From the NCBI GenBank assembly GCA_910589055.1, contig CAJURN010000001.1:1-64000 (forward strand): a stretch of 64,000 nucleotides of DNA. The letters run 5' to 3'. The notes under the pieces were generated by a model. That model was given only the letters and a program-made list of their open reading frames with translations, searched no databases and was not told where the DNA came from. The translations under genes were made by a program, and so were the position numbers. Source of the DNA: an uncultured Muribaculaceae bacterium (GTDB lineage: Bacteria > Bacteroidota > Bacteroidia > Bacteroidales > Muribaculaceae). Of this stretch, positions 1 to 7,442 are shown in pieces; the first letter of the stretch is position 1; every line of letters begins with the position of its first letter.

Positions 1-2
1 TG

Positions 3-761
3 AGTGACGTGACTGTTCTTTTGCTTACTTTCTTCATGTTGACTTCAACCTTCCTGCAGAAAGAACCCACAATCGTGTACACCCCGTCTTCAGTTTCTGA
101 AGAAAAGGTACCGATGAACAACGTGGTGACTGTTCTGGTGTCGAGCGCCGACAAATCCGGCAAACTTGACGACCCGAGCATTGCGGAAGGAAAACTCTTC
201 ATTTCGTTTACCGGCGACGCCGACTCCACTCTTTCCAGCGAAAACATCCGCGGAATGATGCTCGACGAAGCAATCGCCATCTACAACGAGCAGCACAAGA
301 ACTCAGCTATCAACCTCACTCCGCAGCAGAAGTCGGAGTTCCGCACGATGAACATGTTCGGCGTTCCGTTCTCCGAACTGCCCGCCATGCTCAGCATGTC
401 CATCACGGAACGTGACAAGTTCCAGGGCGACATGACAAATCCGAAAGTCGGAATTCCCATCGACGGCAACAAAAACCGCGACGGACGACTCAACGACTTC
501 CAGATTTGGCTTAAAGCCATCTACAACGTCGCACAGCGCATCAACAACGACCAGAGCTCAGCTCTCACTCCCGAGGAAAAGCAGAACCTCAACAACCTTT
601 ACACCGCTCTTATGCGTAAAGGCCAGGGTATTGCCATCAAAGCCGACAAGGACACTCCTTTCACAACTGTCCAGATGGTATTTGACAACCTCCAGACAAT
701 GAAGCTCAACAAGTTCTCGCTGATGACCGCTCTCAAATCCGAAGACGAACCCACCAATTAA
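3..761 (+). CDS. exbD: ExbD/TolR-family biopolymer transport protein (5' partial)
   Basis: This is the inner-membrane proton-channel partner that, with ExbB, energises TonB-dependent outer-membrane transport. The visible frame opens inside the single transmembrane helix (S-D-V-T-V-L-L-L-T-F-F-M-L-T), which is the conserved ExbD helix with its essential Asp. The true start therefore lies upstream of the window, and the GTG at 9 is not the start. A periplasmic domain of about 230 residues follows, much longer than in E. coli ExbD (about 140 residues in total). It lies 14 bp upstream of a second exbD and then tonB, so the three form an operon. The family call is secure; the role of the long periplasmic insertion is unknown. 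Confidence 0.9.
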   Translation, partial: SDVTVLLLTFFMLTSTFLQKEPTIVYTPSSVSEEKVPMNNVVTVLVSSADKSGKLDDPSIAEGKLFISFTGDADSTLSSENIRGMMLDEAIAIYNEQHKNSAINLTPQQKSEFRTMNMFGVPFSELPAMLSMSITERDKFQGDMTNPKVGIPIDGNKNRDGRLNDFQIWLKAIYNVAQRINNDQSSALTPEEKQNLNNLYTALMRKGQGIAIKADKDTPFTTVQMVFDNLQTMKLNKFSLMTALKSEDEPTN

Positions 762-775
762 TCAGTAAAGTAAAT

Positions 776-1528
776 ATGGCACAAATAGAACAATCCGACG
801 GCGGCAAAAAGAAAAAAGGCGCCCAGAAAAAGATGTCTATCCATGTGGACTTTACTCCCATGGTGGATATGAACATGCTTCTGATTACCTTCTTCATGCT
901 CTGTACGACCATGATTAAGAGCCAGACTCTCCAGATTATCCTTCCTACCAACGAAGAGGTAAAGAAGGAAAACCAGAGCCAGGCAAAGCAGTCCGAAGCA
1001 ATCACCATCATCCTTGACACGGAATACAATGGCGATACCCCCGCCGTTGACCCCGAGACAGGTAAGACTATCCATAACATCTACTACTACGAAGGTATCG
1101 CCGACACAACTTTCTCGACAAACAAATACCTCCGCAAAGAGCAGTTCATCGGAAATGTCAACCACCAGCCCCAGGGTATCCGCAAGATTCTCCGTGGCAA
1201 GAATGAAGAGGTTATGAAGGAATACGAGACCCTCAAGAACAAGTGGAAAAACAAGGAAATCACCAAAGAGGAATTCGACAAACTCGCGAAGAAAAACGCA
1301 AGCGACTCCCTCAAGACACGTCCTGTTGTTGTGATCAAACCCGGTCCCAACACCACTTACGAAGGACTCATCAATGCAATCGACGAAATGAACATCAACC
1401 AGATTTCACGTTACAGCATTGAGCTTCCCACTCATACCGACACCGTGCTCCTGCAGCACTTTGAGAAAGCAAACAATCAGACTATCATCCGCCCCTTGGT
1501 TAGATCCAACACATCTGCAACCAAGTAA
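776..1528 (+). CDS. exbD: ExbD/TolR-family biopolymer transport protein (second copy)
   Basis: Second ExbD-like subunit, 250 aa. A lysine-rich cytosolic N-terminus (residues 8-20) precedes the transmembrane helix at about 27-46, whose motif V-D-F-T-P-M-V-D-M-N-M-L-L carries the conserved proton-path aspartate at D31. The rest is periplasmic and includes a charged, probably helical stretch around residues 140-180. Paired exbD genes followed by tonB are common in Bacteroidales (family knowledge), which need much energy coupling for their many SusC transporters. It shares the operon with the genes on both sides. There is no clear Shine-Dalgarno sequence, as usual in this phylum. Confidence 0.92.
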   Translation: MAQIEQSDGGKKKKGAQKKMSIHVDFTPMVDMNMLLITFFMLCTTMIKSQTLQIILPTNEEVKKENQSQAKQSEAITIILDTEYNGDTPAVDPETGKTIHNIYYYEGIADTTFSTNKYLRKEQFIGNVNHQPQGIRKILRGKNEEVMKEYETLKNKWKNKEITKEEFDKLAKKNASDSLKTRPVVVIKPGPNTTYEGLINAIDEMNINQISRYSIELPTHTDTVLLQHFEKANNQTIIRPLVRSNTSATK

Positions 1529-1546
1529 GCTTAAAACTTAACGACA

Positions 1547-2398
1547 ATGGCAAAAGACGTAGATCTTTCATCAAAAGAGTGGCGCGATATAGTTTTTGAA
1601 GGCAAAAACAAGGACTTCGGTGCATATGTAATGCGCCAGAACTCCGTGAAGCGCCACACAAAGGCCGTGGTATACGTGCTCATCGGCCTCGCTATTCTCA
1701 GCGTGTTCCTCGTGCTCAGCATCACAGGCGTGTTCTCCAAGCCTGAAGACGAGCAGATTGTGACAAGCACCGAACAGGAAATCGCCACATTCGAAGCTCA
1801 GGAAGAAGAAATCGAGGAAGAAATTGAAGAACAGGTGAAGTTCGAAGAACCCGAAGAAATAATCGCACCTGAAGAAGTTGCCAACGAGCAGCGCGTGACC
1901 GACCTTCTCATCGTCGAAGACGAAAACTTCGAAGCCGAGAAAGAAGTCAAGGATCAGGACAAGATTATGGAAAACGAGGCACAGACAGGTGCCATGGACA
2001 TCACCGAAGGTACGAACGACCTCAACAAAGTCACCATTATCGACCAGGTGATCGCTGAGGAAAAACCCGTTGACGACGAACCCGTCAGCATCGCCATGGT
2101 GGAACAGAAACCCCAATTCCAGGGTGGTGAAGAAGCCATGTACAAGTGGCTCCGCGACAATATCAATTACCCCGCCGCAGCATCTGAAGAAGGTGTTCAG
2201 GGTCGTGTGGTTGTTGAATTCGTTGTAGGCAAAGACGGTTCTATCTCCAACGTACGTGTGGTTCGCTCTCGCCACCCGGCTCTCGACAAGGAAGCCATCC
2301 GCGTGATTAAAGCGATGCCCAAGTGGGTTCCCGGACGTAACAACGGCCAGCCCGTGAAGGTAACCTACACACTCCCCGTATCGTTCAAGCTCCAGTAG
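1547..2398 (+). CDS. tonB: TonB family energy-transducing protein
   Basis: 283 aa. The N-terminus (about 1-37) has the E-W-R-D-I-V-F-E-G-K-N-K-D-F-G-A-Y motif typical of Bacteroidetes TonB. One transmembrane segment spans about 38-62, followed by a Glu/Asp-rich periplasmic linker (about 75-185) in place of the Pro/Lys linker of enterics. The C-terminal TonB domain (about 190-283) contains Y-P-A-A-A-S-E-E-G-V-Q-G-R-V-V-V and ends in V-T-Y-T-L-P-V-S-F-K. It would carry energy from ExbB/ExbD to outer-membrane receptors such as the SusC protein at 41427-44468. It is the last gene of the exbD-exbD-tonB operon and is followed by a hairpin terminator. Confidence 0.94.
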   Translation: MAKDVDLSSKEWRDIVFEGKNKDFGAYVMRQNSVKRHTKAVVYVLIGLAILSVFLVLSITGVFSKPEDEQIVTSTEQEIATFEAQEEEIEEEIEEQVKFEEPEEIIAPEEVANEQRVTDLLIVEDENFEAEKEVKDQDKIMENEAQTGAMDITEGTNDLNKVTIIDQVIAEEKPVDDEPVSIAMVEQKPQFQGGEEAMYKWLRDNINYPAAASEEGVQGRVVVEFVVGKDGSISNVRVVRSRHPALDKEAIRVIKAMPKWVPGRNNGQPVKVTYTLPVSFKLQ

Positions 2399-2425
2399 AA
2401 TTCGCTTTTGAATTCCATACCAGCC

Positions 2426-2466
2426 AAAGCGTCCGCCCGTCACACAACAGGCGGACGCTTTCAATT
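2426..2466 (+). terminator. Hairpin terminator after tonB
   Basis: Perfect 12-bp stem (2426-2437 with 2450-2461, GC-rich core GCGTCCGCC) and a 12-nt loop, 27 bp after the tonB stop. The following T-tract is short and mixed (TTTCAATTT), so it is a probable rather than textbook intrinsic terminator. It also lies in the leader of the next gene and could act as an attenuator. Confidence 0.7.
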
Positions 2467-2500
2467 TAACCTTACCATCACACATCCTTTCAGAAAAGAA

Positions 2501-3283
2501 ATGAAAAAGACATTAAGCATAATCATGATGGCCGCGCTTCTGATTATTGCAGGAGCTTGCGCCGACAACGCCCGCAAAAACCTGAAAGCCGGAATCGACT
2601 CTACCAAGAGCAGTCTGCCCATCGACCTCGGCCCTATCGGCAGTTTCGATGCAATCAGCTATGAAGAAGACTCCAACGAGGTAATATTCAGTTACACCCT
2701 CAACGAAGAATATTCCGATATGGATATGATGGCGCGCAACGACAGTCTGCAGAAAGAGTCAATATGCGTGTATCTGCGCAGCGAGGGTGCCAACAAGCTC
2801 CTTTCGAGCATGTGCGACGCAGGGGCATCGCTCACAACCGAATTCCGAGGTTCAGACTCCGGCAAAGGTCATTCGATAACCTTTACCAACGATGAACTCA
2901 AGGCTCTCCGCAGCCAAGGCAGCAAATCAACGGCTGAAAACGACGAGGAACAACTCGCAGCGATGGCCGTGAGCGCCAACGCCGAATGTCCCATGGACCT
3001 TGGAGACGGAATGGTGATGACCGAAGTACGCATGGCCGACGGCTTCATGGAGTACTGCTATGAAACTACCGGAGAGGACTATAATTTTGAGCCTAAGGAC
3101 ATGCCTCAAATCAAGAAAAACCTGCGTGATGAACTCCGCACGTTCTATTCCGGTCCCGTCGGAGAACGCTTCAAGGAGCTTTTCTTCCGCACCGGCACCG
3201 GCATCCGCTACCTCTTCCACAATACCGATACCGACGTCACTTTCGAAGTTGAATTCGCCCCGGCAGAAATCAGAAGACTGTGA
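2501..3283 (+). CDS. Exported, possibly lipid-anchored protein of unknown function
   Basis: 260 aa from the ATG at 2501. The frame can be opened further upstream (2408), but that adds 31 residues encoded by the tonB terminator and would bury the signal peptide, so 2501 is preferred. The N-terminus M-K-K-T-L-S-I-I-M-M-A-A-L-L-I-I-A-G-A-C looks like a lipoprotein signal with the lipid-accepting Cys at residue 20. The mature part is acidic and soluble, without transmembrane segments. No family was recognised. The stop codon is the first unit of a GGATTAAG-like array. A periplasmic or surface lipoprotein is an inference from the signal alone. Confidence 0.75.
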   Translation: MKKTLSIIMMAALLIIAGACADNARKNLKAGIDSTKSSLPIDLGPIGSFDAISYEEDSNEVIFSYTLNEEYSDMDMMARNDSLQKESICVYLRSEGANKLLSSMCDAGASLTTEFRGSDSGKGHSITFTNDELKALRSQGSKSTAENDEEQLAAMAVSANAECPMDLGDGMVMTEVRMADGFMEYCYETTGEDYNFEPKDMPQIKKNLRDELRTFYSGPVGERFKELFFRTGTGIRYLFHNTDTDVTFEVEFAPAEIRRL

Positions 3284-3362
3284 TTAGGGGGATTCGGGAT
3301 TAGGGATTAGGGATTAAGGATTAAGGATTAAGGATTAAGGATTAAGGATTAGAGATTAGGGA
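3281..3362 (+). repeat. Heptanucleotide GGATTAAG-like array at a gene 3' end
   Basis: About eleven units of G-G-A-T-T-A-(A/G) in direct tandem, beginning with the TGA stop of the preceding gene. Units are degenerate at the outer ends and uniform in the centre (about 3312-3348). The same motif, in the same orientation relative to the upstream gene, follows three minus-strand genes at 31787, 33205 and 35882. Confidence 0.9.
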
Positions 3363-3363
3363 C

Positions 3364-3388
3364 TTCAGAGTTCTCAGAGAACTCTGAA
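3364..3388. repeat. Perfect inverted repeat
   Basis: TTCAGAGTTCTC and its exact reverse complement separated by a single A, between the heptad array and the downstream terminator. It could form a hairpin in the 3' UTR of the preceding gene or bind a dimeric protein. The sequence does not decide between these. Confidence 0.6.
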
Positions 3389-3411
3389 AATTATACCATC
3401 CGAATTTCCAC

Positions 3412-3456
3412 TCAGGCTCCGCGAAAGCGCGGAGCCTGATTTATTTTAAATTTTTT
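3412..3456 (+). terminator. Strong intrinsic terminator
   Basis: A 12-bp perfect stem (3412-3423 with 3428-3439) closed by an AAAG tetraloop, followed by TTTATTTTAAATTTTTT. It ends the transcript of the 2501-3283 gene and insulates dxr. Confidence 0.88.
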
Positions 3457-3503
3457 AAAATTCCAATTTTCGACTAAACGCCCCAAGTGTCATTTTTTTT
3501 CGC

Positions 3504-3511
3504 TATTTTTG
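3504..3511 (+). promoter_or_regulatory. Probable -7 box of the dxr promoter
   Basis: TATTTTTG matches the Bacteroidetes -7 consensus TAnnTTTG. No good -33 TTTG lies at the usual 19-21 nt spacing (the region reads AAGTGTCA then a T-run), so the call is tentative. It predicts a leader of about 50 nt before the ATG at 3568, containing a small GC palindrome at 3528-3541. Confidence 0.5.
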
Positions 3512-3567
3512 CATAATCTATTGCCATGCCGCCACGGCGGCTGAAAGGTAACGATAATGCAATCAAA

Positions 3568-4740
3568 ATGTCACAGAAAAAAAATATAGCTGTCCTCGGC
3601 GCCACCGGCTCCATCGGCCGGCAGGGCCTTGACATAATAAGCCGCAATCCCGATAAGTTCCGTGCCACGGTACTTTCGGCAGGACGTAAAGTCGACGAGC
3701 TTATCGCACTTGCGAAAGAGCATCGTCCACGTCTGGCCGTAATTGCCGACGAAACGCTCTACCCCACCCTCCGCGATGCGCTCGCTCCTCTCGGAATCGA
3801 GACTGCAGCCGGAGCCGCCGCCCTCGCCGCCGCTGCCGAGGCCGACGACGTCGACATGGTGCTTACGGCCACAGTCGGATACAGCGGTCTCGAGCCTACC
3901 GTCCACGCCATCCGCGCCGGAAAAGACATCGCACTTGCCAACAAGGAAACCCTCGTGGTCGCCGGCGATTACGTACGCCGTCTGCTCAAGGATTCCAAGA
4001 GCCGTGTCTTCCCGGTCGACTCCGAACACTCGGCCATATACCAATGTCTGCAAGGCGAATCGTCCGCGAGCGTGCGCCGTCTTATCATCACCGCCTCCGG
4101 GGGGCCGTTCCGCACATGGGAAAGTTCGCGCATCGAAAAAGCCACAGCCTCCGACGCGCTCAAGCATCCCAACTGGTCGATGGGCGCGAAAATCACCATC
4201 GACTCCGCCACAATGCTCAACAAGGCATTTGAAATCATCGAGGCACGACACCTCTTCGACATCGAACCGGCAAAAATCCGTGCTGTCGTACATCCCCAGT
4301 CCATCATCCACTCGATGGTGGAATTCAACGACGGCGGCATCAAAGCCCAGCTCGGCGTTCCCGACATGCGTCTGCCCATAGCCTACGCCCTCGGCGAAGC
4401 AAGCCGAATCGCCGGCGCATCGGAACATTTGCGTCTCGAGCAGTTCGCCAATCTTACGTTCGAGGAGCCCGACGCAAAGAAATTCCCCTGTCTCACCCTC
4501 GCGCATCTTGCTCTGGAAAAAGGCGGAAACACAGCCTGCATAATCAACGGAGCCAACGAAATTGCCGTGGATGCCTTCCTGCACGACCTCATCAGCTTCG
4601 GCGACATCTACCGCACTATAACCCATGCTTTGGAGCATGTCGATTTCATAGCCACACCCGATTACGACGACTACGTAGCCACCAACACCGAGGCTCGTCG
4701 CATAGCCGCGGAATACGTCGCAAACACACACTTCATCTAA
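3568..4740 (+). CDS. dxr: 1-deoxy-D-xylulose 5-phosphate reductoisomerase
   Basis: 390 aa. It converts DXP to MEP with NADPH, the committed step of non-mevalonate isoprenoid synthesis, in the cytosol. Visible motifs: NADPH-binding G-A-T-G-S-I-G (residues 11-17), A-N-K-E-T-L-V, metal/substrate residues in D-S-E-H-S-A (D151, E153), S-G-G-P-F-R, and N-K-A-F-E (E222, equivalent to E. coli E231), then H-P-Q-S-I-I-H-S-M-V. The start at 3568 places the Rossmann motif at the usual distance from the N-terminus; an ATG at 3526 would add 14 non-family residues. It lies 8 bp upstream of rseP, a pairing common in Bacteroidetes. Confidence 0.97.
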   Translation: MSQKKNIAVLGATGSIGRQGLDIISRNPDKFRATVLSAGRKVDELIALAKEHRPRLAVIADETLYPTLRDALAPLGIETAAGAAALAAAAEADDVDMVLTATVGYSGLEPTVHAIRAGKDIALANKETLVVAGDYVRRLLKDSKSRVFPVDSEHSAIYQCLQGESSASVRRLIITASGGPFRTWESSRIEKATASDALKHPNWSMGAKITIDSATMLNKAFEIIEARHLFDIEPAKIRAVVHPQSIIHSMVEFNDGGIKAQLGVPDMRLPIAYALGEASRIAGASEHLRLEQFANLTFEEPDAKKFPCLTLAHLALEKGGNTACIINGANEIAVDAFLHDLISFGDIYRTITHALEHVDFIATPDYDDYVATNTEARRIAAEYVANTHFI

Positions 4741-4748
4741 GGTAAATA

Positions 4749-6191
4749 ATGGAAATACTTGTAAAAGCCGCCCAACTCATTCTCGCGCTTGTAATACTCG
4801 TGACAATACATGAGTTCGGCCACTATATCTTCGCACGCATATTCGGTGTGAAAGTCAACCGCTTCTACCTCTTCTTCAATCCCTGGTTCTCCCTGCTCAA
4901 ATACAATCCCATGGCAGGCACGCTTGAGGTAGGCAGCTACACCGACAAAGACGGCAAAGACAAATCGCTGCGCACATTCCGCGTTGGCAAGGCACATACC
5001 CCTTCCGCCGATGGCAAGCCTTCATGGCGCGACACCATCTACGGCCTCGGCTGGGTGCCCCTCGGAGGATACTGCGACATCGCCGGAATGATTGACGAAA
5101 CCAAAGACGCCAGCCAGCTCGCATCCGAACCTCAGCCCTGGGAATTCCGCTCCAAACCGGCATGGCAGCGTCTGTGCGTGATGGTGGCAGGAGTTGTGTT
5201 CAACTTCGTGCTCGCGATCTGCATCTACATCGGAATCGCCTTCCACTGGGGCGACGACGTGGTGCCTTTCCAGGCCATGACCGAGGGAATGGATTTCAGC
5301 CCCGAGATGACCGAAGCCGGATTCCGCAACGGCGACATACTCGTTAGCCTTGACGGCAAAGCCCTCGACGCCAAAGACTACTCCCTGTCGTGGGATATGA
5401 TTCAGCCCGGTGCTCGCGTGGGAGTTCTCCGCGACGGCGACACCACCGTAATCACCGTTTCCGACCGCCTTATCAAGCAAATAGCCACCAAGGGCAAAGA
5501 CTACATGCCCATGAGCATCCGTATTCCCGTTATTGTGGCAAAACTGCTCAACGGCGAACCTGCAGCCGAGGCCGGAATCGAGCCCCGCGACCGCATCCTT
5601 ACCATAGGCAGTGACACCGTGCCCACGCTCACCGAATTCTTCCCCTCGCTCGAAGCCCACAAAGGCCAGGCCACAACCATGCGCCTTCTCAAAGCCGACG
5701 GCACAGAGAAAGTGGTTGACATCAAAATCTCCGATGCAGGCAAAATCGGCATCCAGATGCTCTCACCCCTCGAGATATTCGACCGCGAAACCGTGCACTA
5801 CTCCCTTTTCAGCTCCGTCCCCCGCGGATGGGAAATCGGAACCGACCGCCTGACAAGCTACGTGTCGTCGCTCAAACTTGTATTTTCCAAGGAAGGCGCG
5901 CAGAGCCTCGGCGGATTCGGCACACTCGGCGACCTCTTCCCCTCCACATGGAGCTGGTACTCCTTCTGGCAGATCACGGCCTTCCTCTCCATCATCCTCG
6001 CGTTCATGAACATCATCCCCATTCCCGGTCTTGACGGCGGCCACACGCTTTTCCTGCTCGTGGAAATGGTGACACGCCGCAAGCCGTCCGACCGCTTCCT
6101 TGAAGTTGCCAACACCGTAGGCTTCTTCTTCCTCATCCTCCTCCTTCTGTACGCCAACGGCAACGATATCTACCGCTATCTCTTGAAATAA
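4749..6191 (+). CDS. rseP: RseP-like site-2 intramembrane zinc protease
   Basis: 480 aa, M50 family membrane metalloprotease that cleaves transmembrane anti-sigma factors and signal peptides. The zinc motif H-E-F-G-H is at 21-25 in the first transmembrane helix, and the third ligand lies in L-D-G-G-H (428-432, D429) near the C-terminus. Between them is a long periplasmic region with one or two PDZ-like domains (about 170-370). Further transmembrane helices lie around 135-160 and at the C-terminus (about 410-430 and 455-475). The gene sits between dxr and the methyltransferase, and its stop overlaps the next start by one base (TAATG), indicating translational coupling. Confidence 0.95.
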   Translation: MEILVKAAQLILALVILVTIHEFGHYIFARIFGVKVNRFYLFFNPWFSLLKYNPMAGTLEVGSYTDKDGKDKSLRTFRVGKAHTPSADGKPSWRDTIYGLGWVPLGGYCDIAGMIDETKDASQLASEPQPWEFRSKPAWQRLCVMVAGVVFNFVLAICIYIGIAFHWGDDVVPFQAMTEGMDFSPEMTEAGFRNGDILVSLDGKALDAKDYSLSWDMIQPGARVGVLRDGDTTVITVSDRLIKQIATKGKDYMPMSIRIPVIVAKLLNGEPAAEAGIEPRDRILTIGSDTVPTLTEFFPSLEAHKGQATTMRLLKADGTEKVVDIKISDAGKIGIQMLSPLEIFDRETVHYSLFSSVPRGWEIGTDRLTSYVSSLKLVFSKEGAQSLGGFGTLGDLFPSTWSWYSFWQITAFLSIILAFMNIIPIPGLDGGHTLFLLVEMVTRRKPSDRFLEVANTVGFFFLILLLLYANGNDIYRYLLK

Positions 6192-7408
6192 TGACATCAC
6201 AGTCCACACCGACACAGCAACTCCCCGTGCTCCGTCTGCGCAGGGGAAAAGAAGATTCCCTCGACCGTTTCCATCCCTGGGTATTCTCGGGCGCTCTTAC
6301 CGAAATGCCTCAGGAAGGCTCCGGCATTGACGAGGGCGACCTTGTGAGTGTTGTCGCCTCCGACGGCCGCGTCATCGGCACAGGCCACTTCCAGATTGGA
6401 AGCATCGCCGTGAGAATGTTGAGTTTCGGCGACGAAACCATCGACGAGGCTTTCTACCGCCGTCGGCTGTCCGAAGCCCTGCGTCTGCGGATGGCTCTCG
6501 GTCTGCGCCGCGACGACAACGACGCCTTCCGCCTTGTCCATGGCGAGGGCGATTTTCTCCCGGGACTCGTAATCGACATCTACGGCGACACCGCCGTGCT
6601 CCAGGCCCACTCTCCCGGCATGCACTTCGCCCGCGACATCATCGCCCGCGAGCTTGTAGCCATCGAGGAAGCCGGAGTGCGCAACGTCTACTACAAGTCG
6701 GAGACCACACTGCCGTACAAGGCACGTCTCGACCCTCAGAACGACTACATAATCGGCTCTTACTCCGGCAACATCGCCACCGAAAACGGCCTGCGCTTCC
6801 ATATCGACTGGCTCCGAGGCCAAAAGACAGGTTTCTTCGTGGATCAGCGCGACAACCGCTCCCTGCTGCGCCGCTTCAGCCAAGGGCGCAAGGTGCTCAA
6901 CATGTTCTGCTACACCGGAGGATTCTCCGTGTACGCCCTCGCAGGCGGCGCGTCGCTCGTTCATTCCGTGGATTCCTCAGCAAAGGCGATCTCACTCACC
7001 GACGCCAATGCCGAACTGAATTTCCCCGGCGACCCGCGCCACAAATCGTATGCCGAGGATGCTTTCAAATTTCTCGACAACATGGAATCCGGCGCCTACG
7101 ATCTCATTGTGCTCGACCCTCCGGCCTTTGCCAAACACCGCAGCGCACTGCGCAATGCCCTCCGCGGTTATCAGCGCCTCAATGCCCGCGCCTTCGAGAA
7201 AATCGCCCCCGGCGGAATCCTCTTCACCTTCTCATGCTCCCAGGCTGTGAGCAAGGAGCAGTTCCGCCTTGCAGTATTCTCCGCAGCTGCCCAAAGCCGC
7301 CGCAAGGTACGTATCCTCCACCAGCTAACGCAGCCGGCCGACCATCCCGTCAACATCTACCATCCCGAAGGCGAGTACCTCAAGGGACTCGTGCTGTACG
7401 TGGAATAG
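6191..7408 (+). CDS. rlmI: Class I SAM-dependent rRNA methyltransferase, RlmI-like
   Basis: 405 aa. Layout matches the RlmI/RlmK family that makes 5-methylcytosine in 23S rRNA. An N-terminal PUA domain (about 12-90, with F-H-P-W-V-F-S-G-A) is followed by a linker domain and a Rossmann methyltransferase domain (about 195-405). SAM motifs are V-L-N-M-F-C-Y-T-G-G-F-S (motif I) and L-D-P-P-A-F-A (motif IV). The F-S-C-S-Q element near residue 345 carries the Cys expected of m5C enzymes. Family placement is firm; the exact target base is inferred from E. coli. The start overlaps the rseP stop by one base. Confidence 0.9.
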   Translation: MTSQSTPTQQLPVLRLRRGKEDSLDRFHPWVFSGALTEMPQEGSGIDEGDLVSVVASDGRVIGTGHFQIGSIAVRMLSFGDETIDEAFYRRRLSEALRLRMALGLRRDDNDAFRLVHGEGDFLPGLVIDIYGDTAVLQAHSPGMHFARDIIARELVAIEEAGVRNVYYKSETTLPYKARLDPQNDYIIGSYSGNIATENGLRFHIDWLRGQKTGFFVDQRDNRSLLRRFSQGRKVLNMFCYTGGFSVYALAGGASLVHSVDSSAKAISLTDANAELNFPGDPRHKSYAEDAFKFLDNMESGAYDLIVLDPPAFAKHRSALRNALRGYQRLNARAFEKIAPGGILFTFSCSQAVSKEQFRLAVFSAAAQSRRKVRILHQLTQPADHPVNIYHPEGEYLKGLVLYVE

Positions 7409-7442
7409 TCCAATCCGAAAACCAATCATCATCACATAACAA

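Noticed and set aside
3281..3362. CRISPR array
   Set aside because: Units are 7 bp, contiguous and without spacers; no cas genes are in the window.
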